From Gammaproteobacteria bacterium UBA5078 (GTDB lineage Bacteria > Pseudomonadota > Gammaproteobacteria > Pseudomonadales > Pseudohongiellaceae), in NCBI GenBank assembly GCA_002416505.1, contig DIAM01000007.1, positions 50,006-114,005 on the forward strand: a DNA stretch of 64,000 nucleotides, in the 5' to 3' direction. Positions 34,325-43,457 of this stretch are shown piece after piece. The notes beneath the pieces are model-generated. The model was not told the DNA's origin. It saw only the letters and a list, made by a program, of their open reading frames with translations, and made no database searches. The stretch's first letter is position 1. Each line of letters opens with the position of its first letter. The translations under genes and the position numbers were made by a program.

Positions 34325-35079
34325 AACAGCCAAGCAGCGAGACAAGAACACAACGTCATCACGAATAGGAACCACTTGATGGTGCTTTGTTTGGCGTGCA
34401 CTGCAAAACGAACAGTAATCCATGCGCCAAACATTGTCCCAACCGCCAAAATCAAGCCAGGAATCCAGCGAACCTGATCGAAATAGATGAAGATCACCAG
34501 TGCCACCAGCGTAAAGCTGAGCGAACACACCATCTTCAACGCATTGGCCCGCACTAGGTCATAACGTAGTCCACCTGCCAGCGCACCAAGTAGGATGAAC
34601 CCCACCCCGGCTTGGACGAAACCGCCGTAGATGCCGGCAATGAATAGGGTCCACCAAGCGCCGCGATTCTCCCTGACATCCTTCACAGGGGTGCCGTGGG
34701 GCGGAGCGATGAAGCCGGGTCGTACTAAGATAATCACGGACATCGTGAGGATCGTGATTAGCAGAATGGGCTTTAGGGCGACCGCGGGCATCGTCGCGGC
34801 GGCAATCGAACCGATGACACCGCCTAATAGATTGGGCACTAATATCGGCAGTATCGCGGATACGTCGAGCATTTTGTGCTGGTTGAAGCCGCGGACTCCC
34901 ACCACGCATTGCAAGGCAACTGCTACCCGATTGGTCGCATTGGCGATGTCTGCCGGCAAGCCGAGCGTCATGAGCACCGGTAGGGTTAGGTTAGACCCAC
35001 CTCCCGCGATCGTGTTTATTCCTCCCGCGATAACGCCTACCGCTGCAAGAATGAAGAGCAAAGTAATGTCGTATTCCAT
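34321..35079 (-). CDS. TSUP (TauE/SafE) family permease
   Basis: 252 residues from the ATG at 35079; the upstream extension to 35214 is polar and unlike the family. About eight membrane helices. TSUP marks: GVIAGGINTIAGGGSNLTLPVL in the first helix pair and the repeated AGIYGGFVQAGVGFILL in the second half. Members export sulfite, sulfoacetate or related organosulfur anions; the substrate here is undetermined. Convergent with the kinase gene. Confidence 0.88.
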   Translation of the reverse strand: MEYDITLLFILAAVGVIAGGINTIAGGGSNLTLPVLMTLGLPADIANATNRVAVALQCVVGVRGFNQHKMLDVSAILPILVPNLLGGVIGSIAAATMPAVALKPILLITILTMSVIILVRPGFIAPPHGTPVKDVRENRGAWWTLFIAGIYGGFVQAGVGFILLGALAGGLRYDLVRANALKMVCSLSFTLVALVIFIYFDQVRWIPGLILAVGTMFGAWITVRFAVHAKQSTIKWFLFVMTLCSCLAAWLF

Positions 35080-35208
35080 GGGGTCAGAAGGTCCAGATGG
35101 CAGGGGAAGCGTGAAAGGCGTCACAGTGTAGCAAATCAAAGGCCTGCGATCTGCTAAAGTTCTACTTAGATCACATACTTGCGCTGAGCGATTGCTTAAG
35201 GTGAGGAT

Positions 35209-35221
35209 GCCCAATTTGGGC
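35209..35221. promoter_or_regulatory. GCCCAA-T-TTGGGC palindrome upstream of the minor pilin operon
   Basis: Perfect inverted repeat with six-base arms around a central T, about 80 bases upstream of the first minor pilin and in the region shared with the divergent TSUP gene. It could be a dimeric regulator site. No T-run follows, so a terminator is unlikely. Nothing identifies the binding protein. Confidence 0.3.
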
Positions 35222-35297
35222 GGCCCTTGCTGGCCTAATGTTTATCTGCAATAGTGCCAAATGCTTACCCGCAAGGGGTTAGAGTACACTCAATCTC

Positions 35298-35834
35298 ATG
35301 ATGAATATTAAGAAAATCAAAGGGTTTACAGTTATCGAACTCATGATCGTCGTGGGCGTGCTCGGTATATTGTTAGCCGTGGGCCTGCCCGGTTTGCAAG
35401 ATACCATAAGCCGAATTGGCACGAACACGCAGGCAAAGACTCTGGTTTCTAGCCTCAATTTCGCGCGCAGCGAGTCGATTAAACGAGGCACCCTAGTGTC
35501 CATTTGCAGCAGTGGCAGCGGCACAGACTGTGAGGTGGACTCTTGGGCGGATGGCTGGATCGTCTTCGTAGACAATAATGGCGACGCTGACGGCGCGGCC
35601 GGCTCTATAGATGTCGGTGACGAGGTGTTGCGGGTGTATCAAGGACTAGGTGGTAATTCCTTAAGCTTCACTGCGGATCTTCAACAATATGACCCTCAGG
35701 GCTTTGGAACGAATGCCGCGGCGCGCACTTTCCTGCTTTGCCCAGCTGATGGCAATTCTGCAAACGCACAATCGGTAGAACTATCGATAACGGGCAGAGG
35801 TCGACGCATCCACGACGGTTTGGTGTGTCCATGA
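35298..35834 (+). CDS. fimT: Type IV minor pilin FimT/FimU (GspH family)
   Basis: 178 residues. Class III signal KKIKG^FTVIELMIVVGVLGILLAVG with Gly-1 and Glu5 for PilD cleavage and N-methylation. A GspH domain follows, with ARSESIKRGTLVSICSS and a C-terminal disulfide-prone pair (FLLCPAD, GLVCP). First gene of fimT-pilV-pilW-pilX-pilY1-pilY2-pilE; in Pseudomonas the gene in this place is fimU, and the two names cannot be separated by reading. Primes pilus assembly with the other minor pilins. Confidence 0.88.
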   Translation: MMNIKKIKGFTVIELMIVVGVLGILLAVGLPGLQDTISRIGTNTQAKTLVSSLNFARSESIKRGTLVSICSSGSGTDCEVDSWADGWIVFVDNNGDADGAAGSIDVGDEVLRVYQGLGGNSLSFTADLQQYDPQGFGTNAAARTFLLCPADGNSANAQSVELSITGRGRRIHDGLVCP

Positions 35835-36370
35835 TCCGCACAATAAGACAGCGCAGAGCAATGGCACCGGCGCACTGTAAAGGCCGCCGGTCTCAGAAAG
35901 GCGCCACACTGATAGAGGTGCTCATTTCCTTATTGATACTGGCGGTAGGACTACTCGGCATGACTGGATTGCAGACTGTCAGCCTGCGCAATACGCAAAG
36001 CGCCTATCTTCGCACTCAGGCGAGTATCGCCAGTAGTGATATCGTCGAACGGATTCGAGCGAATCTGCAAGGGGTGGAAGCGAACAGCTATGATGACAAT
36101 GCGGGTGCGGTAACCGCTGCATGTAATAGCATCGCAGGTTGCACTGCGGCGCAATTGGCCGCAAACGATATAGCGGAATGGAACGCGGCACTCGCGGCCG
36201 GTCTCCCTGCAGGCACTGGCATTGTCTGTGCCGATGCAACTCCAGAGGATGGCACGCCTGCGGTGCCGGCCTGTGATGGTGTCGGTAATCTGTTCGCTGT
36301 CAAAATATGGTGGGATGAGGATCGAGATGGCGCGGCCGAAAAACTATTTTCACTGAGCTTTCGCCCGTAA
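35831..36370 (+). CDS. pilV: Type IV minor pilin PilV
   Basis: 179 residues from the ATG at 35831, which overlaps the fimT stop as ATGA. Leader ends SQKG^ATLIEVLISLLILAVGLLGM, giving Gly-1 and Glu5, and then GLQTVSLRNTQSAYLRTQA, the PilV family segment, and DIVERIRAN. A Cys-rich centre (AACNSIAGC, GIVCAD, PACDG) is typical of PilV. It is followed by PilW, 26 bases away. Confidence 0.92.
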   Translation: MIRTIRQRRAMAPAHCKGRRSQKGATLIEVLISLLILAVGLLGMTGLQTVSLRNTQSAYLRTQASIASSDIVERIRANLQGVEANSYDDNAGAVTAACNSIAGCTAAQLAANDIAEWNAALAAGLPAGTGIVCADATPEDGTPAVPACDGVGNLFAVKIWWDEDRDGAAEKLFSLSFRP

Positions 36371-36396
36371 GTTTCTTAGGAGCTAAAACGAATAAT

Positions 36397-37560
36397 ATGA
36401 GTAAAACGCTGCAACATAGTGCTTCGCTACCACTCATCCGCGTTAGGATGGGGGGCTTTAGCATGATCGAACTGCTGATCGCGATGGTCATGGGGCTCAC
36501 CCTCACCGCCGGCGTGATGCAAGTCTATGTTGGCAATACTCAGACCGAACGAGACCAAGAGGCGCGCGCGAGGATGCAGGAGAATGGGCGCTTCGCAGTG
36601 AGCTATCTGGCGGATGAGCTTAGAATGGCGGGTTATCTTGGTTGCCTCGCCACTATCGATGAGAACTCCGTCAATAACACATTGAACGGCCCGCCACCGT
36701 CCTTTCAACCAAACACAGGCTTGCAAGGCTGGGAAGCCAATGGCACCACCCCCGGCACCATTAGTAATAGTGCGAACGACGTAGCGCCAGTGAGCACTGC
36801 GGCAGGGGCTTGGACGACCTCTGGCGGTAACATCATGGATGCGACGATGGCGGTGCCACGCTCCGATATCGTGCGAGTGTGGAACGCCGCAGGCACTGGT
36901 GCCACGATTAACTCTATATCTCCGGGCGGTGCGATGACGGTGGTTAACTCAGGTATTGTCGACATCGACGATGGGGACATTCTCCTGCTTAGCGATTGTG
37001 AGCGCGCGGACTGGGTGCAGGCTTGTAACGTACAGGAGATCGGAGGTGGAGCAAGTATCAACTCCGTACTCTCCGCCGGTTGTGTGCCGGGCAATATCGC
37101 TGCACTGCCATTGGGAACCCAGGCCGGTGGAGAGCTGGTCAAACTGCAAGGCACCATGTTCTACGTCGGGAAGCGTGGGGATATTGCTACCAACCCGCCC
37201 GCTTTGTTCAGGCGGCAGCTCAATCAAACCGCGGGAGCTGGTAATGCCGAAGAATTAGTCGAAGGCATTGAGAGTTTGCAAATACTCTACGGAGTTAATC
37301 TCGATAACGACAATAAGAAGACTGTCGACGCCTATGTCAGCGCGAACCTCGTGCCCGATTGGTCTCGTGTTATCAGCGTGCGCATCAGTGTGTTGGTCCA
37401 GTCCATCGAGAACAATATGCTGCCTTCGCCCGCAGCCTATACTTTCAATGGAGTTAACTACGATGGTGCCGGCGGTAACGGTGCCTTGCCCGCCGATACC
37501 CGTTTGCGCCGAGTGTTTACCTCTACCATAACGCTGCGCAATCGTGCGGTAGGGAGTTAA
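36397..37560 (+). CDS. pilW: Type IV minor pilin PilW
   Basis: 387 residues. Prepilin signal RMGG^FSMIELLIAMVMGLTLTAGVM, Glu5 present. Then ARMQENGRFAVSYLADELRMAGYLGC, the PilW signature. The C-terminal half has LVEGIESLQILYGV, a conserved PilW segment, and the VISVRISVLVQSIENN region. AGGAG lies 14 bases before the ATG. The stop codon touches the pilX start without a gap. Confidence 0.92.
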   Translation: MSKTLQHSASLPLIRVRMGGFSMIELLIAMVMGLTLTAGVMQVYVGNTQTERDQEARARMQENGRFAVSYLADELRMAGYLGCLATIDENSVNNTLNGPPPSFQPNTGLQGWEANGTTPGTISNSANDVAPVSTAAGAWTTSGGNIMDATMAVPRSDIVRVWNAAGTGATINSISPGGAMTVVNSGIVDIDDGDILLLSDCERADWVQACNVQEIGGGASINSVLSAGCVPGNIAALPLGTQAGGELVKLQGTMFYVGKRGDIATNPPALFRRQLNQTAGAGNAEELVEGIESLQILYGVNLDNDNKKTVDAYVSANLVPDWSRVISVRISVLVQSIENNMLPSPAAYTFNGVNYDGAGGNGALPADTRLRRVFTSTITLRNRAVGS

Positions 37561-38151
37561 ATGATGCAAAACTCTATACAGCAGCTAGTGCGTAGGGGGG
37601 CGCGGGCACCGCGTCGTAAGCAGCGTGGCGCCGTACTAATTTTCTGCCTAGTGTTTCTACTTGTACTGACGATGATGGGAGTCGCCAGTATGGAGTCCGC
37701 GGTATTAGAGGAGCGCATGGCGGGCAATATGCAGGATTTCAACGCGGCCTTCCAAGCGGCAGAATCTTCGCTTCAGACGGGAGAGGCCTGGCTGAACGGG
37801 GAGATCACTTGGCCGGCAACCAGTACCGACGGCACTACGACGGTTTGGTCTAGGGATGCGATGGACCCCAATGCTGGTGACTCCTTGCAGTGGTGGCAGG
37901 ATAGCGCGCGTGACACAGCAACATGGTGGAATAACAACGGCATCGAAGTGAGCGCTGTAGAGGGTGTGGCTACACCCCCACACTATGTTATTGAAGAAGT
38001 CTCGACTATCACAAGCGGGCAGTCCATCGGAATAGGTTCCGGATTACAGGGCAGAGTTCGGGTGTTTCACCGCGTGACCGCGCGCGGCTCAGGAGTGGGT
38101 GACGCGGCAGTTGTTCAATTGCAGTCTACATTCGTGAAAGCTTATGAATAG
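37561..38151 (+). CDS. pilX: Type IV minor pilin PilX
   Basis: 196 residues. Leader RRKQRG^AVLIFCLVFLLVLTMMGVASM: Gly-1 is present but position 5 is not Glu, the state usual for PilX/GspK-like tip pilins. The PilX motif LEERMAGNMQDFNAAFQAAESSL follows in two blocks. It likely sits with PilY1 at the pilus tip complex. The gene starts on the base after the pilW stop. Confidence 0.9.
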   Translation: MMQNSIQQLVRRGARAPRRKQRGAVLIFCLVFLLVLTMMGVASMESAVLEERMAGNMQDFNAAFQAAESSLQTGEAWLNGEITWPATSTDGTTTVWSRDAMDPNAGDSLQWWQDSARDTATWWNNNGIEVSAVEGVATPPHYVIEEVSTITSGQSIGIGSGLQGRVRVFHRVTARGSGVGDAAVVQLQSTFVKAYE

Positions 38152-38187
38152 CGCACGCCATCCATGCAAGGTATGGCAGAGGTCATT

Positions 38188-41100
38188 ATGTCGATTAAAG
38201 AAATAAGTAGAGTTATCGGATGTTGGTTGTTGTCGGTAGTGGGTCTTGCGATTCCATTGGGCAGCAATGCCGCGCCCCTGCAACTATCAAACAGCCCACT
38301 TTTTCTTGGTGTCAGCGTAGACCCTAACGTATTTTTCATGGTCGATGATTCCGGGTCTATGGACTGGGAGATTCTCGCGACGCCCCACGACTATTATCTA
38401 AATTACTGGGAGAACGCGGGTGTCGCCAGCAGTAGTGACGGTCTTTGGTTAACCTTTGCGTCGGTAGGAAGCTGTACTGGGCGTCGCTCCTATACTTTCT
38501 TCTTCGACAATAGTGATAATGCCTATGATTCTTGCACCTATCCTGAAACGGAGAAGCAGCCTGAATCTCTGCTGCGAGACTGGAGAGTGCGGTCTTCAGA
38601 TTTTAACTTGCTCTATTACGATCCCGCTCAGGAATATAAACCCTGGCCTGGCAAGCCCGATGCGTCTTTCGTAGCGGCGCGCAGCGACCCGCAGACTGGA
38701 TCCGATGGCTATAATGTTATTCGTGATCTGACTGGTTTTGTCTATCAGGTCGCTCTGGACGATCATGGTTATACCGGTACTCGTCCTAGTGGCCCATCCA
38801 ATGCGACCAACACGGCGAACGGCATCGTAGATCTGTTCGATTCTCGTGTGGAATACACCGTGAGCGCGGCAGCACTTTCGCGACGCGCCTTGACCGTTCC
38901 AGCTGCCGCAACCATGGCGGCCTTGAACACCACTTGTACCCTAGCCCATGCCCAGCAAACAGTTCCATATTCTGCTTGTTTTGGAACTACTGCTGCCACT
39001 ACGACTATAAGCGGTACTGGGTTAGACCAGTACGGCCGAACTTTGGCCGAAACTAAACAGAATATCGCGAACTGGTATCAATACTCGCGCCGCCGCTCCT
39101 TCGTCACCAAAGGCGCGATCGCCGCGGTGATTACTGCCTCACCGGGCTTTCGCTTCGGGCTCAGCGTCATCAATCAATATGCCACGCTATTCGCACAGGT
39201 ACCGAGCGAAGCGACTGTGGAATATTCTACCCACAACACCGCTTTGCTCGATAGCTTGTATAGCTATAATTGGCCCGCTCTGGGCACCCCCTTACGTCGA
39301 GGCCTAGAGCGAGTCGGGGCCTATTATGACAACACCTTGGGGATGACGGATCCTATCTTCTCGGCCTGTCAGCAAAACTTCTCAGTGCTCTTCACCGACG
39401 GTTACTGGAATGGCAGCGATCCGGCTAGTGCTATTGGCAATGCCGACGGAGATGCGCGTACCCGGACCCTGGCCGATGTGGCGAGATATTATTACAACAA
39501 AGATTTGAGTCCTCTTCCCAATCAAGTGCCTACGAGTCTACTCGACGGTAATAATCAGCAGCATATGGTGACCTTCACTGTCGCATTTGGTGTGACGGGC
39601 TTGCTTGTCGATACCGATAACGATGGTTGGCCAAACCCGGCGCTGAATGTGAATGGTAATTGGGGAAATCCATTTAATAGTGACCCCGAGAAGATCGATG
39701 ACCTATGGCACGCGGCCTATAATAGTCAGGGCGTATTCGTTGCGGCTCAATCGCCTCAGGAGGTCGTAGATTCAATTCAAGACGCGCTCGCCAATATCGC
39801 CGACCGAGTGGGTTCTTCGGCATCGGTTGCCACTAACTCCGGTACACTTAGCGCGGGCAGTTATCTGTTTCAGGCGCGTTTCGACAGTGCCGACTGGAGC
39901 GGGCAGTTGCTTGCGTTCGAGATCAACCCCAATGGTAGTGTAGACCCTGTTCCGGACTGGAATGCTGGGGATGTGCTGGACACGCAGAACTACAATACAG
40001 CGCGTGAAATATTCACTTACAATCCAGATGCCGATGTCATTCCAGGGGGAAGCCCGGAAGGTCAAGGGGTCGCGTTCCGTTGGCCAGCCAACTACAAGTC
40101 GCCCGATGCGTTAACGGGACTGACAGCGACGCAGATTAACTATCTCTTAGGCGATGCGCCTTATCCTGCTGCCACAGTCACTCCCGCACAAGTGACCGCG
40201 AACCAAGCCTATGGAGCGGCTCTGACCAATTTCTTACGTGGTCAGCGCAGCAATGAAGGCGTGGGCTATGGGTTTAGGACGCGTAACTCGGTGCTAGGCG
40301 ATATCGTCAATTCCGATCCGCGTTATGTGGGCGCGCCAAGTTTCCGCTATCCCGAAAGTGTAGCGCCGAAATCCTATGCGGCGTTTAAGTCGGCATATAG
40401 CGCGCGTGCCCCCATGGTTTATGTGGGCGCCAATGATGGAATGCTACATGGATTCGCCGAGGCCAACGGAAGTGAGGGCATCGCCTATGTCCCCAACGCT
40501 GTCTTCGAGAACCTCAAAGAATTGGCCGATCCCGCCTACTCTCATCGCTATTTTGCAGACGCGGGGCCTACGATTGTCGATGCCTATCTCGCCACTATGG
40601 ACGACCCAGCTAGTGCGGTTGATGGGCTTTGGCGAACCGTCTTGGCCTCCGGTTTAGGAGGTGGTGGGCAAGCGGTCTTTGCGCTAGATGTAACAAATCC
40701 GGCGACATTCGACGAGGCGAATGCCGCGAGTCTAGTGCTGTGGGAGTTCGACGATTCCGACGACGCAGATTTGGGTTTCACCTATGGCAAACCCCAGCTC
40801 GCGAAGATGGCCAATGGCCGCTGGGCCGCAGTGTTCGGTAACGGCTACAACAACTCCGCTGCCGATGGCAACGCCAGCACGACAGGCGATGCTGTCTTGT
40901 TTATTGTAGACCTTGAGACAGGTGATCTAATTCGCAAGATAAGCACCGAAGCCGGAACGGTGGCCACACCCAATGGCTTGGCGACACCCACACTAGTAGA
41001 TTACAACGGCGATTTGGTAGTGGACATCATTTACGCCGGCGACTTGCTGGGAAATATGTGGAAGTTCGATGTTGCAAATGCCAACCCTGCGCAGTGGGAT

Positions 41101-41889
41101 AGTGATTACAAGTCTGGCTCAACCCCAAGAGCGCTTTTTACCACCGAGACGAATCAGCCGATTACGACTCAGCCGCAGGTAGCTTACCATCCTGATGGTC
41201 GTGAAGGTTTTATGGTCTATTTTGGCACAGGGCAATATCTGGAGATCGATGACAACGATCCCTTGTCGCAAGCAACTCAAGCTTTCTATGGCATTTGGGA
41301 TAAGAATGCGAGTAGTTTGAGTGCCTTCAATAGTAGCAATCTTGTTGTTCAAACGATTGATAATCAATACAACGAGGGTTTCGATACCGATGAGAACGGG
41401 AGCGAAGATGCTTTCTATGTGTTGCGCGAGATGTCCGACAATGATTTAGACTTCGATACCTCGATGGGGTGGAAGATCAACCTACGGCCAGTGATGGTCG
41501 AGGGCTCTGCTAACGTGAACAACTTCGGCGAGCGACAGGTCAGTAACGCGGTAGTGCGCGACGGCCGCGTCATATTCACCACCTTGATTCCCTCTCAGCA
41601 GCCTTGCGATTTCGGGGGAAGTAGTTTCGTCATGCAGGTCAATTATCGCGACGGCGGTGCTCTGGGTTTCCCCGCATTCGATCTCAATGGCGACGGCGTG
41701 TTCGATGAAATCGATACGAATGCGTCTGGACGTATGTCTGATGTCGGTATCGTACCGACCTTGAGTATACTCTCGGACTCAGACCGCGATCTTGCCTTCG
41801 GAAGTGGCAGCAGTGGCGACGTGGATGTGATGGAGCTTAATACCGGAACGACCGCCAGCGGGCGCCAGTCGTGGCGACAATTAGATTGA
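38188..41889 (+). CDS. pilY1: Type IV pilus tip adhesin PilY1
   Basis: 1233 residues from the ATG at 38188 (AGAGG 5-6 bases upstream; other in-frame ATGs at 38164 and 38173 lack it). Signal peptide ending SNAA-PLQL. An N-terminal von Willebrand A-like part has MIDAS DDSGSM and FTDGYWNG. The C-terminal beta-propeller begins near residue 690 (VLGDIVNSDPRYVG, PMVYVGANDGMLHGF). Calcium loops of the DxNxDxxxD type occur at 40999-41025 (DYNGDLVVD) and 41680-41706 (DLNGDGVFD), plus similar loops DTDNDGWPN and DTDENGSED. It works in pilus extension/retraction, adhesion and surface sensing. Confidence 0.95.
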   Translation: MSIKEISRVIGCWLLSVVGLAIPLGSNAAPLQLSNSPLFLGVSVDPNVFFMVDDSGSMDWEILATPHDYYLNYWENAGVASSSDGLWLTFASVGSCTGRRSYTFFFDNSDNAYDSCTYPETEKQPESLLRDWRVRSSDFNLLYYDPAQEYKPWPGKPDASFVAARSDPQTGSDGYNVIRDLTGFVYQVALDDHGYTGTRPSGPSNATNTANGIVDLFDSRVEYTVSAAALSRRALTVPAAATMAALNTTCTLAHAQQTVPYSACFGTTAATTTISGTGLDQYGRTLAETKQNIANWYQYSRRRSFVTKGAIAAVITASPGFRFGLSVINQYATLFAQVPSEATVEYSTHNTALLDSLYSYNWPALGTPLRRGLERVGAYYDNTLGMTDPIFSACQQNFSVLFTDGYWNGSDPASAIGNADGDARTRTLADVARYYYNKDLSPLPNQVPTSLLDGNNQQHMVTFTVAFGVTGLLVDTDNDGWPNPALNVNGNWGNPFNSDPEKIDDLWHAAYNSQGVFVAAQSPQEVVDSIQDALANIADRVGSSASVATNSGTLSAGSYLFQARFDSADWSGQLLAFEINPNGSVDPVPDWNAGDVLDTQNYNTAREIFTYNPDADVIPGGSPEGQGVAFRWPANYKSPDALTGLTATQINYLLGDAPYPAATVTPAQVTANQAYGAALTNFLRGQRSNEGVGYGFRTRNSVLGDIVNSDPRYVGAPSFRYPESVAPKSYAAFKSAYSARAPMVYVGANDGMLHGFAEANGSEGIAYVPNAVFENLKELADPAYSHRYFADAGPTIVDAYLATMDDPASAVDGLWRTVLASGLGGGGQAVFALDVTNPATFDEANAASLVLWEFDDSDDADLGFTYGKPQLAKMANGRWAAVFGNGYNNSAADGNASTTGDAVLFIVDLETGDLIRKISTEAGTVATPNGLATPTLVDYNGDLVVDIIYAGDLLGNMWKFDVANANPAQWDSDYKSGSTPRALFTTETNQPITTQPQVAYHPDGREGFMVYFGTGQYLEIDDNDPLSQATQAFYGIWDKNASSLSAFNSSNLVVQTIDNQYNEGFDTDENGSEDAFYVLREMSDNDLDFDTSMGWKINLRPVMVEGSANVNNFGERQVSNAVVRDGRVIFTTLIPSQQPCDFGGSSFVMQVNYRDGGALGFPAFDLNGDGVFDEIDTNASGRMSDVGIVPTLSILSDSDRDLAFGSGSSGDVDVMELNTGTTASGRQSWRQLD

Positions 41890-41912
41890 CGAGGCTCAAT
41901 GGGAGTTATGAT

Positions 41913-42218
41913 ATGCGACGTTTGATCAATCTTGGAATGTTGTTGCTATGTCTGGTGGCTGCGCAGGCATTTGCACAGAACGTGCAGACAGGCACCATAG
42001 AAGGGCTCGACCAAGATAATGGTTATGTGACGATTTCCGGAACAAGGTTTGGGTTTTCCGATCGCGTTACGCAAGTGTATCTAGAGGACCGGCTCGTAGG
42101 CCCGGAGAAAATGGACGTAGGCATGGTCGTGCGTTTTACTCTCGATGCCAGCGGTACTCTGTTGCGAGTGGAAATCATCGGCCCCAATGCGATGCTGAGA
42201 GTGTTGCAGGAGAATTAG
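41913..42218 (+). CDS. pilY2: PilY2-like small secreted pilus protein
   Basis: 101 residues from the ATG at 41913 with GGGAG 7-8 bases upstream. Signal peptide core LGMLLLCLVAAQAFA-QNV. The mature part is a small beta-rich domain (TGTIEGLDQDNGYVTISG, then GMVVRFTLDASG). Assigned by length, secretion and position between pilY1 and pilE, as in Pseudomonas; sequence similarity of PilY2 is low, so the symbol is probable rather than certain. Confidence 0.75.
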   Translation: MRRLINLGMLLLCLVAAQAFAQNVQTGTIEGLDQDNGYVTISGTRFGFSDRVTQVYLEDRLVGPEKMDVGMVVRFTLDASGTLLRVEIIGPNAMLRVLQEN

Positions 42219-42231
42219 GCCTTCAACTCCA

Positions 42232-42247
42232 TGGCGTCGCTAGCGCA
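42232..42247 (+). promoter_or_regulatory. Weak candidate sigma-54 promoter for pilE
   Basis: TGGCGTCGCTAGCGCA has GG and GC at the 12-base spacing of -24/-12 elements and matches TGGC and GCA, but lacks the T-T before GC. It lies 49 bases before the pilE frame. Support is contextual: pilS and pilR, which drive pilin genes through sigma-54, are in the same locus. Confidence 0.25.
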
Positions 42248-42295
42248 ATTTTGGGTTCCCGCGTAAGCTTAGGCATACATTAGTTACTATCGATA

Positions 42296-42763
42296 ATGAG
42301 CGAAATATCCACTATGAGAAAACTCTCAACTTTGCATAAGGCTAAAAAAGCCCTCTCTGGTTTCACGTTGATCGAATTGATGATAGTGGTGGCGATTATC
42401 GGCATCTTGTCCGCAGTCGCCATCCCAGCCTATCAGCAGAGCGTACGTAGTGGCGGCCGCGCAGAGGCACAGAGTCTTTTATTGCAAGTGGCCGCCAATC
42501 AAGAGCGTTTTTACTCGGACAATAATTCCTATTCGGCGAATGCGAATCCGCTATCCTCGCCCGCTGTTGCTACCATCACCTCGGAGGCCGGCCTATATCA
42601 GGTAGGCGTTGCAGCCTGTGCTGGAGGTGCGATTGGCAATTGTTTCATCGCGACTGCAACGCCGCAGGGCAATCAGACTGCCGATAGTTGTACGACCCTC
42701 ACGATCACCAATACCGGCCTCAAAGGCGCAACCGGAGACACAGTCGCCAATTGTTGGCGCTAG
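42296..42763 (+). CDS. pilE: Major type IV pilin PilE/PilA
   Basis: 155 residues as drawn (149 from the ATG at 42314, MRKLSTLH, equally possible). Class III leader ends ALSG^FTLIELMIVVAIIGILSAVA with Gly-1, Phe1 and Glu5. The PilE-type body has RSGGRAEAQSLLLQVAANQERFY and a C-terminal disulfide pair (DSCTTL and NCWR), with a second pair ACAGG/NCFIA. The PilE-like form is that of Pseudomonas/Xanthomonas minor-cluster-linked pilins; whether it is the main or an accessory subunit cannot be told here. Confidence 0.9.
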   Translation: MSEISTMRKLSTLHKAKKALSGFTLIELMIVVAIIGILSAVAIPAYQQSVRSGGRAEAQSLLLQVAANQERFYSDNNSYSANANPLSSPAVATITSEAGLYQVGVAACAGGAIGNCFIATATPQGNQTADSCTTLTITNTGLKGATGDTVANCWR

Positions 42764-42792
42764 GGGCTCACGCTTGTGAGAGTCTCCCTAGG

Positions 42793-43353
42793 TCAGTCGC
42801 AGCTCAACGCCTTGCCCCTACTGTTCTCCCGTATTCCATCGCCGTCACTATCTGTGGCAACGCGCATGCGACCGGCACTGTTGACGACCAATTGACGCGC
42901 TAGCTGAGCGTTGCCAGAGGCGTCGCAGAAACTGAAATTGCCACTCTGATGACGAATAAATCCTCTGGCATCAACCTGTAGATATTGGCGATTGCCAAAG
43001 GCACGCCAAGTAATATTGCCATGTCGCGTCAAGTCTCTCTTCGTTCTTAGAAGCTTATCGTCTTGGTTGATTTCGCGATCGAAATTGCGATCTAGGAATA
43101 CCAAGGCTCCGCTCGCCCACGCGCCACCGCAATCTAGCCCAGTGCTACTGGGGCAAATGGTCACGCCTCGTCCGTTTGTGGCCGCCGCGCTGCGTGCTAT
43201 AAGAATTAGCTCGCTGATCGAGCGCAGTGCGCGGTCGCCCTCTTTGGACGCAACGAAGCCTCGCAAGGGCGTGATCGCTAGCCCAGTAAGAATGCAGATC
43301 AAGGCTAGCGTGATGCATAGCTCCAGTGTCGTGATTCCACGATTGCCAATCAA
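42793..43353 (-). CDS. GspH/FimT-family pseudopilin on the opposite strand
   Basis: 186 residues from a TTG at 43353, chosen because AAGGAGG (43362-43368) is 8 bases upstream; a GTG at 43360-43362 lies inside that site. The leader is very short, LIGNRG^ITTLELCITLALICILTG, with Gly-1 and Glu5. GspH domain with LILIARSAAATNGRGVTICPSS and FLDRNFDREINQDDKLL. It resembles the first gene of the locus (fimT) in domain plan but not closely in sequence. It faces pilE, stop to stop 29 bases apart. Confidence 0.85.
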   Translation of the reverse strand: MIGNRGITTLELCITLALICILTGLAITPLRGFVASKEGDRALRSISELILIARSAAATNGRGVTICPSSTGLDCGGAWASGALVFLDRNFDREINQDDKLLRTKRDLTRHGNITWRAFGNRQYLQVDARGFIRHQSGNFSFCDASGNAQLARQLVVNSAGRMRVATDSDGDGIRENSRGKALSCD

Positions 43354-43457
43354 TTTAGTCACCTCCTTGTGCTAAAGTTGCTCCTTTTTAGTGTAGTGCG
43401 CACAGCTCGATTGTGCGACTCACACGATGGGCGTTTTAAGTACAAGAATGGATTGAT

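Noticed and set aside
35207..35236. Sigma-54-like GGGC...TTGCT before the minor pilin operon
   Set aside because: Spacing between GG and GC is one base short, which is not tolerated by sigma-54.
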